Positions 1-8,421 of a stretch of 64,000 nucleotides of DNA are shown here, one piece after another. The stretch covers positions 124,001 through 188,000 of the forward strand of contig JBCDAV010000003.1 in the NCBI GenBank assembly GCA_039184865.1, given 5' to 3'. The notes under the pieces are model-generated. The model made no database searches. It was given only the letters and a program-made list of their open reading frames with translations, and was not told where the DNA came from. The position numbers and the translations under genes are program-made. Origin of the DNA: Thermohalobaculum sp039184865. GTDB lineage: Bacteria; Pseudomonadota; Alphaproteobacteria; Rhodobacterales; Rhodobacteraceae. Numbering within the stretch: the first letter of the stretch is position 1; every line of letters starts with the position of its first letter.

Positions 1-2
1 TC

Positions 3-998
3 AAGAATGTTCAGTTCGCCCGAGGAGATCGTGAACTCGAGGCGAACCGCATCGCCGATGCGCTGTTCGATGACGGCACCGGCCCTGACGAGTTCGGCCA
101 GTTGCTCCGGTGCCTCATCTTCCAGTGCCGGCACCCGCAGACCGAGCTGCTCGCGCTCGCCGCGCGTGATCACGTGAGGCGTTCGCAGCCCCATCAGCAC
201 CTCGTCTCCCTGCGCCTGCGGCAGGTAGCGCCCGCTGAGATGCCATTGGCCCGAAGCCTCGTCGCGCATGTCGGCATAGCCCGCACCGGAACCGGGCTGG
301 CCGATGCCGAGCGCCATGACCTGAACGATCACCGCGAGATCGACATCGGGGTTGGCGCCGAGTGCTGTTCGCCGCGTCCGCGCTCGCGGGCTCTGCCACG
401 ACTTGCGCATGGCATCGACCGCAAGGCGAAGCTGTTCGTGCGCGTCTTCCGGGAAGGCAGCGCCCGTTTCGCTCTCGATCACCTCGCGGCACGTGTTGAT
501 CAGCCCACGCAACTGATCCGCGCCAAGCTCGGTCTCGTCATCGCACCCGGCGAGTCTGAGCGCGTCGTGCATGGCATATTCGAATTCGTCGACATCGACG
601 CCGAGAACGCCGGAGCCGAAGGACTGGATCACCCGGCGATAGAGATCGAGCGCCGACCGTTCCCCGAGCGACGCAGCCACCGCCGGGATCGCGGCCTCGG
701 ACATGCCGACATTGAGAATGGCGGGCGCCATCCCGCCCGCCTGCAATTCGGCCGATGGGCGGACAGCCAAAAGGAGCGGATCTTCGACGCCGCCGAGAGT
801 TCGCCCGACGGCCTGCTCAAGACGCTCGATCTGCGAGGCCAGCGCGCCGTTCGACATCGGCGGCAGGACGAACGCGGGCGGCACGGTCAGGCCGGTCGCA
901 CGCGCCTCGCCCAGAAGAAAAGCCTTCTGACCGTGGCACGCGACACAGGGCGCTGTGCCCCCCAGACCGATCCAGCCGATGTCGCACGAGCATGTCAT
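3..998 (-). CDS. Pyruvate phosphate dikinase-like PEP/pyruvate-binding protein (partial, 5' part)
   Basis: N-terminal (ATP-grasp) part of a PPDK/PEP-synthase type enzyme; the gene runs off the left edge so the phosphohistidine and PEP/pyruvate domains are not seen. Visible PPDK landmarks are a glycine-rich start ending in GLTVPPAFVLP, the segment VRPSAELQAGGMAPAILNVG (counterpart of VRSGAxxSMPGMMDTVLNLG), and QAQGDEVLMGLRTP (counterpart of NAQGEDVVAGIRTP). PPDK interconverts pyruvate and PEP using ATP or AMP/PPi. The first in-frame ATG is at 998; a TTG at 1034 preceded by GGGAAG is an alternative start. The reading frame is continuous with the upstream pgi frame beyond its stop. The N-terminal strand is Cys-rich (CSC, CVACHG), which is unusual for this family. 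Function within the PPDK superfamily is likely, exact activity is not certain. Confidence 0.75.
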   Translation of the reverse strand, partial: MTCSCDIGWIGLGGTAPCVACHGQKAFLLGEARATGLTVPPAFVLPPMSNGALASQIERLEQAVGRTLGGVEDPLLLAVRPSAELQAGGMAPAILNVGMSEAAIPAVAASLGERSALDLYRRVIQSFGSGVLGVDVDEFEYAMHDALRLAGCDDETELGADQLRGLINTCREVIESETGAAFPEDAHEQLRLAVDAMRKSWQSPRARTRRTALGANPDVDLAVIVQVMALGIGQPGSGAGYADMRDEASGQWHLSGRYLPQAQGDEVLMGLRTPHVITRGEREQLGLRVPALEDEAPEQLAELVRAGAVIEQRIGDAVRLEFTISSGELNIL

Positions 999-1058
999 CG
1001 GCGCGTCATAACCCGCGAATTGTGCATCGCACAAGCGGGCTTCCCGCCGGATCGCGGT

Positions 1059-2684
1059 TCACATCGAGCTGTCACTTCGATAGCGCGCGATCAGCCCGCG
1101 CGTCGAGCTGTCGAGGTCCGAGACGTCGCTGTCCGCCAGGCGCGGCATCAGGTCGTTGGTCAGTGTTTTGCCGAGTTCGACACCGAACTGATCGAAGGCG
1201 TTTATGCCCCAGAGGACGCTCTGCACGAACGTCCGGTGTTCGAACAGCGCGATCAGCGCGCCGAGCGTCTTCGGGTCGAGCGTGCGATAGCAGATCATCG
1301 TGGACGGCCGGTCGCCCGGAAACGTGCGGTGCGGCACCAGCCGGTCGATCTCCTCATCCGTCAGACCCTCGGCCTCGAGCGCCAGGCGGACCGACGCTTC
1401 GTTTCGGCCAAAGGCGAGCGCGGCCGACTGCGCCAGAGCGCTCGCAAACAGAGCTTCGTGATGTCCTTCGACCCCATCGGTCGGCTGCGTTCCGACAAGG
1501 AGATCGATGGGCACCACATCGGTGCCCTGGTGCAGGAGCTGGAAGAACGAATGCTGGGCGTTGGTGCCCGGCTCTCCGAAGATCACGCCCGCCGTCTGCC
1601 CGTCCAGCGTCGCGCCATCGATCCCGACGCGCTTTCCGTTCGACTCCATGTCGAGCTGCTGGAGGTATGCGGGCAGACGCGCAAGCCGTTCCTCGTAAGG
1701 AACACAGGCGACCGCGGGCCAGCCCATGGCATTGCGCCGCCACACACCAATCAACCCGAGCAGAACCGGTAGGTTGTCTTGCAGCGGAGCGGACCGGAAG
1801 TGCCGGTCGATCCCGGCCGCGCCCGCCAGGAAGTCTCGGAAGGCATCCGGTCCGATGGCAATCGCGAGCGGCAGTCCGATCGCGCTCCAGAGCGAATAGC
1901 GGCCACCGACCCAGTCCCAGAAGCCGAAAACCCGCTCCTCGGGTATTCCGAAATCCTGCGTCGCGGACTTGCTCGTCGAGATCGCGGCCAGATGCTTCAC
2001 GCAGTCCGCGCCGAGTGCATTTTCGAGCCAGGATCGTGCCGAAGCCGCGTTGATCATCGTCTCGAGCGTCGTGAAGCTTTTCGAGGCAACGATCACCAGC
2101 GTGCGCCTTGGATCGAGATCCCCGATGGTGTCCGCCAGCGCCGTTCCATCGACATTCGCTACGAAATGCACGCGCGGCCCGTCGTGCCATGGGCGCAGGG
2201 CGCGCGCCGCCATGCTGGGGCCGAGATCGGACCCGCCAATGCCGAGATTGATGACGTCGGTGAATGCGTTTCCGTCCGCCGCCGTGACCGTCCCAGTCCG
2301 CACAGCGGTTGCGAACTCCAGCATCCGCTCGCGCTCGGCCCGGACCATCGCAAGCACGGACTGCCCGCCATGGACGAGGTCCGGATCGACGCCATCGCGC
2401 AGGGCCATGTGCAGGGCAGCCCGGCCTTCCGTCGGGTTGACGATTGCGCCCTGAAAGAGCGCCTCGATCTTCTCCGAAAGCCCGGATGCCCCGGCAAGCG
2501 CCTGCAAGCCGCCCAAGGCCGACGCATCGATCTTCTCTTTCGAGATGTCGATGAGCAGTCCGCAAGCCTCGCGCGACAACGCGGAGAAACGGTCCGGGTC
2601 CTGCGCAAAGAGTTGCGTGATTGAGACCGTCTTCAGCCGCTCGGCCTCGCGCTGAAGGTCTGACCAGGCCTGTTTCGTGCTCAT
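1059..2684 (-). CDS. pgi: Glucose-6-phosphate isomerase
   Basis: Interconverts glucose-6-phosphate and fructose-6-phosphate in the cytoplasm. The 541-aa length fits the bacterial family (E. coli about 549). The N-terminal SIS domain carries NLGIGGSDLGPSM near residue 147 and the ASKSFTTLET phosphate-binding loop. Signature 1 is visible as VGGRYSLWSAIG, the catalytic Glu in MESNGK, the catalytic His in QHSFFQLLHQG, and signature 2 as QSVLWGINAFDQFGVELGK near the C-terminus with its catalytic Lys. The ATG at 2684 is the natural start. It lies 36 bp downstream of glpK on the same strand and just upstream of the PPDK-like gene, giving a small central-carbon cluster (glycerol entry, hexose phosphates, PEP). 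Confidence 0.97.
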   Translation of the reverse strand: MSTKQAWSDLQREAERLKTVSITQLFAQDPDRFSALSREACGLLIDISKEKIDASALGGLQALAGASGLSEKIEALFQGAIVNPTEGRAALHMALRDGVDPDLVHGGQSVLAMVRAERERMLEFATAVRTGTVTAADGNAFTDVINLGIGGSDLGPSMAARALRPWHDGPRVHFVANVDGTALADTIGDLDPRRTLVIVASKSFTTLETMINAASARSWLENALGADCVKHLAAISTSKSATQDFGIPEERVFGFWDWVGGRYSLWSAIGLPLAIAIGPDAFRDFLAGAAGIDRHFRSAPLQDNLPVLLGLIGVWRRNAMGWPAVACVPYEERLARLPAYLQQLDMESNGKRVGIDGATLDGQTAGVIFGEPGTNAQHSFFQLLHQGTDVVPIDLLVGTQPTDGVEGHHEALFASALAQSAALAFGRNEASVRLALEAEGLTDEEIDRLVPHRTFPGDRPSTMICYRTLDPKTLGALIALFEHRTFVQSVLWGINAFDQFGVELGKTLTNDLMPRLADSDVSDLDSSTRGLIARYRSDSSM

Positions 2685-2720
2685 GCTGACCTCACCTTGC
2701 TGACCGAGCCGGTGCGATCG

Positions 2721-4205
2721 TCAACCGCGTTGGCTCAAAGTCCGCGACACGGCATCCTGCCAGCCGCTGTAACGCTGATCGCGCACGTCCGCCGCCATGG
2801 CGGGCTCGAAGCGCCGATCGAGCGCCCAACTTTCCGCGAAGCTCTCCTGGTCCGGGTAGAGCCCGGCACGCATACCCGCCAACCAGGCGGCCCCCAGCGC
2901 GGTGGTTTCCTGAAAGACCGGCCTGTCGACGGGGGCGCCGATGATGTCCGCGAGAAACTGCATGGTCCAGTCGGACGCCGTCATGCCGCCATCGACGCGC
3001 AGAACGGTATCGGCGTCGCCGCCCCAGTCACGGCGCATCGCCTCGAGCAGGTCGCGGGTCTGGTAACCGACGCTTTCCAACGCGGCGCGGGCAAGCTCGG
3101 CGCGTCCGGTTCCGCGGGTCAGACCGAAGATCGCTCCCCGGCATGCGCTGTCCCAGTAGGGTGCTCCCAGACCCACGAACGCCGGGACCATGTAGACCTG
3201 CTGACCCGGATCGGCGGCATCGGCGAGACCTTGCGTCTCCGAGGCCTGATCGATGATCGCAAGCCCGTCGCGCAGCCACTGCACGACCGCGCCAGCGACG
3301 AAGATCGACCCCTCCAGCGCGTACGTGGTGACACCGTCGAGACGGTAAGCGATCGTCGTGAGCAGCCGGTTCCGCGACATCACGGGTGTCGTCCCGGTGT
3401 TGAGGAGCGCAAAGCATCCGGTGCCGTAGGTCGACTTCAGCATCCCCGCATGGAAACAGGCCTGACCGACCGTTGCGGCCTGCTGATCCCCGGCGACGCC
3501 GCGGATCGCGATGCGGCCGCCGAAGATCTCGGTCTCACCGAAATCGTCCGCCGAGTCACGCACCGCCGGCAGGATCGACCCAGGAACCCGCAACAGGTCG
3601 CAGAGATCGCTGTCCCAGGCGTTGTCATGGATGTTGTAGAGCATCGTGCGCGAGGCGTTGGTCGCGTCCGTCACGTGGTTCGCACCGTTCGTGAGCCGCC
3701 AGATCAGCCACGCATCGATCGTGCCCGCGAGCAGTTCTCCAGCCTCGGCCCGCGCCCGCGCCCGCGCGCCATCTACCTTGTCGAGGATCCACGCGATCTT
3801 CGTGCCGGAGAAATACGGATCCAGCAGCAGGCCGGTCTTCGACGAGACCATCTCCTCGTACCCGTCGCGCTTCAGGCCCTCGCAGATCTCGGATGTCCGG
3901 CGATCCTGCCAGACGACGGCCTTGTGGATCGCAGCACCCGTCTGGCGATCCCAGATAACGACCGTTTCGCGCTGGTTGGTGACGCCGATGGCCGCGATAT
4001 CCGAAGGCGACAACTCGGAAATGGCCTCGCGACAGGTTTCGAGCACGGTGCGCCAGAGGTCCTCCGGATCGTGCTCGACCCAGCCCGACTCCGGGAAATG
4101 CTGCGGGAACTCGCGCTGCGCGATGCGCACGACCCGCAGGCCACTGTCGAACAGGATCGCGCGGCTCGAGGTCGTTCCCTGATCGATCGCAAGTGTGAAG
4201 CTCAT
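2721..4205 (-). CDS. glpK: Glycerol kinase
   Basis: Phosphorylates glycerol to sn-glycerol-3-phosphate with ATP. FGGY-kinase family, 494 aa, full length. The N-terminal phosphate loop is AIDQGTTSSRAILFD (residues 6-20), followed by the glycerol-contacting WVEHDPEDLW and GVTNQRET segments. The second domain has STYGTGCFALLNTG and LRVDGGMTASDWTMQFLADI, typical of the ATP and FGGY signatures. The ATG at 4205 is the obvious start. No glpF, glpD or glpR is adjacent, so this is not a standard glp operon; it is followed by pgi and preceded by a 71-aa membrane protein ending 7 bp upstream. Confidence 0.97.
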   Translation of the reverse strand: MSFTLAIDQGTTSSRAILFDSGLRVVRIAQREFPQHFPESGWVEHDPEDLWRTVLETCREAISELSPSDIAAIGVTNQRETVVIWDRQTGAAIHKAVVWQDRRTSEICEGLKRDGYEEMVSSKTGLLLDPYFSGTKIAWILDKVDGARARARAEAGELLAGTIDAWLIWRLTNGANHVTDATNASRTMLYNIHDNAWDSDLCDLLRVPGSILPAVRDSADDFGETEIFGGRIAIRGVAGDQQAATVGQACFHAGMLKSTYGTGCFALLNTGTTPVMSRNRLLTTIAYRLDGVTTYALEGSIFVAGAVVQWLRDGLAIIDQASETQGLADAADPGQQVYMVPAFVGLGAPYWDSACRGAIFGLTRGTGRAELARAALESVGYQTRDLLEAMRRDWGGDADTVLRVDGGMTASDWTMQFLADIIGAPVDRPVFQETTALGAAWLAGMRAGLYPDQESFAESWALDRRFEPAMAADVRDQRYSGWQDAVSRTLSQRG

Positions 4206-4212
4206 CTGTCCC

Positions 4213-4428
4213 TCAGCCGAGTAGCAGCGCCATGACCAGCAGGCCCAGCCCCATGAACGCCGAGCCGATTGCCGCCATGTGCGCGAAAATCAGTTTGTTG
4301 AGTTCCGCCTTGACGCGGGTGTCGTCCAGCTCGGCGCGGCGCAACCACGCAGCGTGCCTGATACACCAGATCACACCGGCCAAGCCGGCCACGGCCAATA
4401 CCGCGCCAATCGCAATCACAATCTCCAT
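4213..4428 (-). CDS. Small two-helix membrane protein, unknown function
   Basis: A 71-aa product from the ATG at 4428 with two hydrophobic helices (VIAIGAVLAVAGLAGVIWCI and HMAAIGSAFMGLGLLVMALL) flanking a charged linker (RRAELDDTRVKAELNKL). The layout resembles small conserved Rhodobacteraceae inner-membrane proteins, but I cannot name a family. A longer reading from upstream starts adds a low-complexity N-terminus and is less likely. It ends 7 bp before glpK on the same strand, so co-transcription is plausible and a role near glycerol metabolism is possible but unsupported. No strong ribosome binding site is visible at this ATG; an ATG at 4458 is an alternative. Confidence 0.6.
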   Translation of the reverse strand: MEIVIAIGAVLAVAGLAGVIWCIRHAAWLRRAELDDTRVKAELNKLIFAHMAAIGSAFMGLGLLVMALLLG

Positions 4429-4571
4429 CTTGGCGGCATACCCTGCATGCCGCGCCATGACCAGAGCGCGGAAAGCGGCCCGCGAGACGGTAAACAGGCC
4501 TTTTCCCGGCCGTTGGCAGAATTCAGGACTCGACGCTGCCGGAAGCAACGCCTATTTTACCTGTAACCGAT

Positions 4572-4721
4572 ATGGGGTGTTTCATGATCCTACTGTTCGC
4601 AGTTGCCGTCATCGCCGTGATCTATCTCGTCGCCCGTGCCGACGAGCGCCCCGTGGAACGCAAGGTGCGCGTGCGTGTCGACGAGCGCCCGAAACGCCGG
4701 TTCGACGTCATCGACGAATGA
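4572..4721 (+). CDS. Very small single-helix membrane protein (putative)
   Basis: A 49-aa ORF (45 aa if the second ATG at 4584 is used). It has one transmembrane helix (MILLFAVAVIAVIYLVA) followed by a highly charged tail (DERPVERKVRVRVDERPKRR) and a terminal acidic stretch. The organisation, hydrophobic N-terminus plus alternating charged tail, looks like a genuine small membrane protein rather than random sequence, and it is divergent from the glpK-side genes. I do not recognise a family and no strong ribosome binding site is seen, so it is a tentative call. Confidence 0.4.
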   Translation: MGCFMILLFAVAVIAVIYLVARADERPVERKVRVRVDERPKRRFDVIDE

Positions 4722-4888
4722 CGCTCTCGCGGCCCTGAAGACCGGGCAACGCTCCATCAAATCATCGAATGCGCGCTGGGCGTCCGTTCCTCATGCGTAG
4801 AACACCTAGACTTGGACCCTGCGCTGAGCGACGCTGCCTGCAGCGCCGAGTGGTCCGGGGCCGGAAACCGGAATGAAGTGAAGTTCGC

Positions 4889-5572
4889 ATGTCCATCTGG
4901 AAGCGAATCAGTGACGCCCTGAGCGCTCTCGTCGACGGGGAGCCCCTGTCGGCGATTCTCGAGAAGCTTACTTCTCCGCCGGAACGCACCGTCGCGTTCA
5001 CCATTGCGGTCATCGCGCTCGGCGCCAAGCTGGCGAAGGCGGACGGGCGCGTCACTGCCGACGAGGTTTCCGCCTTCCGCCAGATTTTCACCATTCCGCC
5101 AGGCGAGGAGTCGCACGCCGCACGGATCTTCAATCTTGCCCGAACCGATGTGGGCGGGTTCGAAACCTATGCGCGTCAGATCGGCCGCATGTTCTCGGAC
5201 CGGCCCGACATGCTCGCCGATCTGCTAGAGGGGCTTGTCTTCATCGCCATGGCCGACGGGACCTATCACCCGGACGAGGACGCCTTTCTACAAAAGGTCA
5301 CGGAGCTCTTCGGGTTGCCGGCCCAGACGCTGCGGGCGATCAAGGCGCGCCATGTCGTCGATCCGGGCGATCCCTATACTGTGCTCGGCGTTCCGCCGGA
5401 GATCGAAGACGCGGAACTTCGGCGCCATTGGCGAGGTCTCGTGCGCGAACTGCATCCCGACAGGATGATCGGGCGCGGCGTACCGCCGGAAGCGCAGCGC
5501 CTCGCCGAGCAGCGCCTGTCGGCCGTGAATGATGCCTATGCGTTGATTCGCGCCGAGCGCGCGGCAGCTTGA
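4889..5572 (+). CDS. TerB-like/DnaJ-domain protein (DjlA-like co-chaperone)
   Basis: 227 aa. Residues about 30-155 form an all-helical TerB-like domain with two acidic repeats (AKADGRVTADEV and AMADGTYHPDED) that resemble TerB metal-binding loops. Residues about 160-222 form a C-terminal J domain with the HPD tripeptide at 189-191 (ELHPDRM), the element that stimulates DnaK ATPase. This is the DjlA arrangement, but the N-terminal membrane anchor of enterobacterial DjlA is missing (the protein begins MSIWKRISDAL), so it is probably soluble or peripheral. The gene converges with the cytochrome c gene and stops at its border. Confidence 0.88.
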   Translation: MSIWKRISDALSALVDGEPLSAILEKLTSPPERTVAFTIAVIALGAKLAKADGRVTADEVSAFRQIFTIPPGEESHAARIFNLARTDVGGFETYARQIGRMFSDRPDMLADLLEGLVFIAMADGTYHPDEDAFLQKVTELFGLPAQTLRAIKARHVVDPGDPYTVLGVPPEIEDAELRRHWRGLVRELHPDRMIGRGVPPEAQRLAEQRLSAVNDAYALIRAERAAA

Positions 5573-6001
5573 TCAGCGAAAGTCGATCGGGCGCTGAAGC
5601 TCGCGGATGTACCGTTCGAGCTGTTCGAGCTGATTGAACGAAAACTTGGAGAAGCCGGGCATATCGCCCATGCGCCAGTTCTGCTGCGGCGCCCCCTGCG
5701 TGACTGCCTCATGGAAAGCGCGCTTCGAGAATGAGGCGCGGTGATAGATCTGCTTCACGAGGCTTGGTCCGCGCTGCGTACCGACGGCCTTCTCTCCATG
5801 ACAGTCCATGCAGGACGACCGATAGAGCCGCATCCCGGCAATCGCAAGCTGCGAATAGCGCTGCCGCTCGTGATGGCGCTCCATCTCGATCGACGGTCCA
5901 TCGGTGTCGAAGGGCCGTTCAAGCAGCAAGACCGGGGCGAGAACAATCGCCGGCGCGGCGAGCGACGCCGTGGTTACTAAAGCAGTACGCAGTTCTGCCA
6001 T
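5573..6001 (-). CDS. Monohaem c-type cytochrome
   Basis: 142 aa. The N-terminus (residues 8-27, VTTASLAAPAIVLAPVLLLE) is a signal or anchor helix, which puts the haem domain in the periplasm. The single haem-attachment motif is CMDCH at residues 64-68, and MGDMPGFSKFS provides a likely axial Met about 40 residues later. Family: class I cytochrome c (cytochrome CBB3-type fold). It would act as a soluble or membrane-tethered electron carrier. No oxidase or dehydrogenase gene is adjacent, so the partner is unknown. Haem attachment would need the Ccm system, part of which lies at 46.9-48.4 kb. Confidence 0.88.
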   Translation of the reverse strand: MAELRTALVTTASLAAPAIVLAPVLLLERPFDTDGPSIEMERHHERQRYSQLAIAGMRLYRSSCMDCHGEKAVGTQRGPSLVKQIYHRASFSKRAFHEAVTQGAPQQNWRMGDMPGFSKFSFNQLEQLERYIRELQRPIDFR

Positions 6002-6094
6002 TTTGGCACGCCCCGATCTGGCCGAAACCCAAACAACTAGCGTCAGCCTACATCCGGTTTGGTTAAAGCCGGCTTTAGGACGGTTCGGGGAGCG

Positions 6095-6550
6095 TCAGCA
6101 GACCGCGTCGATGCGCTCTAGGCTCATTGCGCCCGGCACCACGGTCACGGGGATCGGCATTCGCCCACCCATTTTCGAGACGAGCTGGCTGACCAGCGGG
6201 CCCGGACTGTCGCCTTCGCCCGCACCGAGTACGAGAACACCGATCTCCTGGTCCGCCTCGATCAGTTCGAGAACCTGCTCGGCACGATTGCCCTCATGGA
6301 TGATGAACTCGGGCGTGACACCGCAGAGCGCGTTCAACTCGTCGGCAAGCTCGCCCAGACGCTTCTCGGCCGCGTCTCGCGCTTCCTGGCGCATCAGTTC
6401 CGCAACGCCGACCCAGTGCTGGAAATCGTCCGGTGCGATGACGTACAGCATGACGACACCGCCGCCGGTGTTCTGCGCCCGACGGGCCGCGAAGCGCATT
6501 GCATTCATGCATTCCGGCGTCTCGTCGACGACAACCATAAACTTGCGCAT
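6095..6550 (-). CDS. Universal stress protein (UspA family)
   Basis: 151 aa from the ATG at 6550, chosen because GGAGA sits five bases upstream. The N-terminus (MRKFMVVVDETPECMNAMRFA) is the typical Usp beta1-alpha1, followed by VVMLYVIAPDDFQHW and the C-terminal VLVLGAGEGDSPGPLVSQLV. The canonical Gly-x2-Gly-x9-Gly-Ser/Thr ATP-binding signature is altered (GAGEGDSPGPLVSQ), so nucleotide binding is uncertain. Cytoplasmic. It stands alone, with about 90 bp separating it from the cytochrome gene. Confidence 0.88.
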   Translation of the reverse strand: MRKFMVVVDETPECMNAMRFAARRAQNTGGGVVMLYVIAPDDFQHWVGVAELMRQEARDAAEKRLGELADELNALCGVTPEFIIHEGNRAEQVLELIEADQEIGVLVLGAGEGDSPGPLVSQLVSKMGGRMPIPVTVVPGAMSLERIDAVC

Positions 6551-6755
6551 CAGGTCTCCGCAGGTCGCTGCAAGCCCCAAAAGATGACAGGTCCGTCAGA
6601 GGCGCGCAAGGATATTACCCGGCCAACGCTTCCGGGGCAGGCACCGCCGTAGATACCCCGGATGCGAGAAGTGAGGAGTTTCTGCATGAAAGATCCATTG
6701 TAACGCCATATCTCGGGCGATAATCTCCGCGCCACGAGGTTGGGGCGGGTGCAGC

Positions 6756-7601
6756 ATGCTTGGACGTCTTTGGCGGCAACGGCGTCGCCTGGCTATCACG
6801 TTCATACTCTGCGGTCTGGCGGGTATCTTCCTGTCGGGCGGCGGAATGCTGTCCGGCATCGCCAAGGGGCTGGAGTTCGGTGTTCTTGGTGCTGCGCTTA
6901 CGGCGGCCGTGCTGATCGCCGCGCCCGAAGGCCGCTGGTTTGCCTTCAAGATCGCCGTGCTGGCCCCGGTTTTCGCGCTCGTGACGTCGATCCTGAGCAA
7001 CCCGCTGGTTCTGTTGCTCTTCGCTGCCGCTGCGATCACGCTGCCCTCGCATCCGTGGGCGCTCGACCGGTTTCGTCTACCGCTGATCTTTCGAGCGCGG
7101 TGTCAGGCGCGGATTAATCTTCCCAGCGCCCAGGTATGGGACCGGGTCTATCCGCGCGAGACGAACGAACACTGGGATCCGTACCTGCGCGGCATTCGCA
7201 GCGGCAGATCCGATGACACGTTCTTTCTGGTCTACGAGGCAATGTCGCGCAGCGGCGAGTTGCAGGTCCCGATCAAGGTGTTCGATGTCGATCCCGGCGT
7301 GCATTTCAAGACGCGCGACCTGTCCCTGCCGGATGCGGCCGAGGGCGGGCCCGTTACCGTCACCAGCCACGTGGTCGAACCGGACGGTGATGCGACCTCG
7401 CTGACACTGATGGAGGCAACGTGGCGTCCGATGCTGTGGACCGCCTTGAGCCAGTGGCTCGACGACTATCTCGGCGATCATCTCGACAGGCTTTCGGCGC
7501 TGCTCGAAGGGCGTCCGGACTGGTCGCTGAAAGGGGCATCGCTGCGAACCCTCGTCACCCGGGTGCAGGCCGATCCCTTCAAGATGTTCCAACGCAGCTG
7601 A
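6756..7601 (+). CDS. Membrane-anchored SRPBCC-like protein, unknown function
   Basis: 281 aa. Residues 12-105 contain three or four hydrophobic helices (LAITFILCGLAGIFLSGG; VLGAALTAAVLIAA; IAVLAPVFALVTSILS; VLLLFAAAAITL). The soluble C-terminal half (about 120-281) has a polyketide-cyclase/SRPBCC flavour: alternating strands (ARINLPSAQVWDRVYPRET, VTVTSHVVEPDGDATSLTLMEATW) and a long C-terminal helix (LSQWLDDYLGDHLDRLSALL), suggesting a hydrophobic-ligand-binding fold. That fold assignment is inference from pattern. The ATG at 6756 is the first in frame. Stands alone, upstream of a 380-bp non-coding stretch. Confidence 0.72.
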   Translation: MLGRLWRQRRRLAITFILCGLAGIFLSGGGMLSGIAKGLEFGVLGAALTAAVLIAAPEGRWFAFKIAVLAPVFALVTSILSNPLVLLLFAAAAITLPSHPWALDRFRLPLIFRARCQARINLPSAQVWDRVYPRETNEHWDPYLRGIRSGRSDDTFFLVYEAMSRSGELQVPIKVFDVDPGVHFKTRDLSLPDAAEGGPVTVTSHVVEPDGDATSLTLMEATWRPMLWTALSQWLDDYLGDHLDRLSALLEGRPDWSLKGASLRTLVTRVQADPFKMFQRS

Positions 7602-7985
7602 GCAGACCGGCGAACTGCGATTGACCGCGGGCTGACGAAACACATCGGGCGGTCCGAAACCGGATGCAGTTTTAGACAAGCTTTAACCTCTTCGCGCTAG
7701 ATATCGCCGCGTCGACAGGGGGCTCTGGTCAGAGAAGCGACCCTCGACTTCCGGAAGAGCGGTGTTCTAGGCGGGTTGGCACCCGACGAACGCATCGTGG
7801 CCGTTGGTGGCCGAAAACGATCCTATTTGCGGCTGGCCAGCTGCATCGATCCTTGATCGACCAGGGGATATCCCCGACCGATCTTCGAACCATTTGAGCG
7901 GGCATTCCGCTCGACTCCATCACGAGCACGGATCATCACCGCCCGGGGCGAAATGCCCGCAGGCGGTCTTCGTGCTGGCAATGGG
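7602..7985. other. Intergenic region without a convincing gene
   Basis: About 380 bp between the SRPBCC-like gene and the convergent membrane protein gene. Short open frames on both strands lack ribosome binding sites and show no recognisable protein pattern. The stretch around 7665-7700 is comparatively AT-rich (AGTTTTAGACAAGCTTTAACC). I see no tRNA, terminator or repeat that I can support. Confidence 0.5.
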
Positions 7986-8363
7986 TCAGGGCCGGGCTGC
8001 AGCGGGCGCCGAGAAGATCACCTGGCCGAGCGCGAACGCCCCGACCATGACCGCAACACCGCTCGCCGCCACGGCGCCCTTGAGCGTCGTGACATAGATC
8101 CCGCCCGCGAGCAGAACGATGGTCGCAAGAACCCATGCCACGTCTCCGGCGACGAAGTAGAGCACCGCCCGACGCGGCGGCACCGGCTTCCGTGCTTCAA
8201 GGATCAGGTGTGCTGCATTCGCCAGAAGCAGCGCGCCGAGCACCTGCAGAAGCCAGACCGGCGGATCGCCGAGAAAACCCGCGACGCCCGCCCCGTTGAC
8301 GATGAACAATCCGCCGAACAGCGCGCATGAGAGCGCATTGAGCTGCATGATCTTTTTGAGCAT
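7986..8363 (-). CDS. Four-helix membrane protein, unknown function
   Basis: 125 aa from the ATG at 8363, selected because GGAG lies six bases upstream. Four transmembrane helices are visible: ALSCALFGGLFIVNGAGVAGFL, VWLLQVLGALLLANAAHLIL, AVLYFVAGDVAWVLATIVLL and AASGVAVMVGAFALGQVIF. Such small proteins are often annotated only as hypothetical. The gene is divergent from a MarR-family regulator, and two inverted-repeat operator-like sites lie in the shared region, so MarR control of this gene is a reasonable inference. Confidence 0.72.
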   Translation of the reverse strand: MLKKIMQLNALSCALFGGLFIVNGAGVAGFLGDPPVWLLQVLGALLLANAAHLILEARKPVPPRRAVLYFVAGDVAWVLATIVLLAGGIYVTTLKGAVAASGVAVMVGAFALGQVIFSAPAAARP

Positions 8364-8383
8364 GGTCCACTCCAGTCGCATCT

Positions 8384-8400
8384 TGTCAACCTGATAGACG
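8384..8400. promoter_or_regulatory. Candidate MarR operator, upstream copy (imperfect inverted repeat)
   Basis: TGTCAA-CCTGA-TAGACG. The left half is identical to that of the perfect palindrome 39 bp downstream and the right half is degenerate. It lies just upstream of the membrane protein start (8363), between the divergent genes, so it is placed to repress that gene. Assignment to the adjacent MarR protein is inference. Confidence 0.45.
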
Positions 8401-8421
8401 ACTTAGGGAGGGCGGGCCATA

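Noticed and set aside
102..1772. Plus-strand frame of 556 codons over the PPDK-like and pgi genes
   Set aside because: The opposite strand gives clear PPDK-like and Pgi proteins; the plus-strand product is Arg/Asp/His-rich and shapeless.
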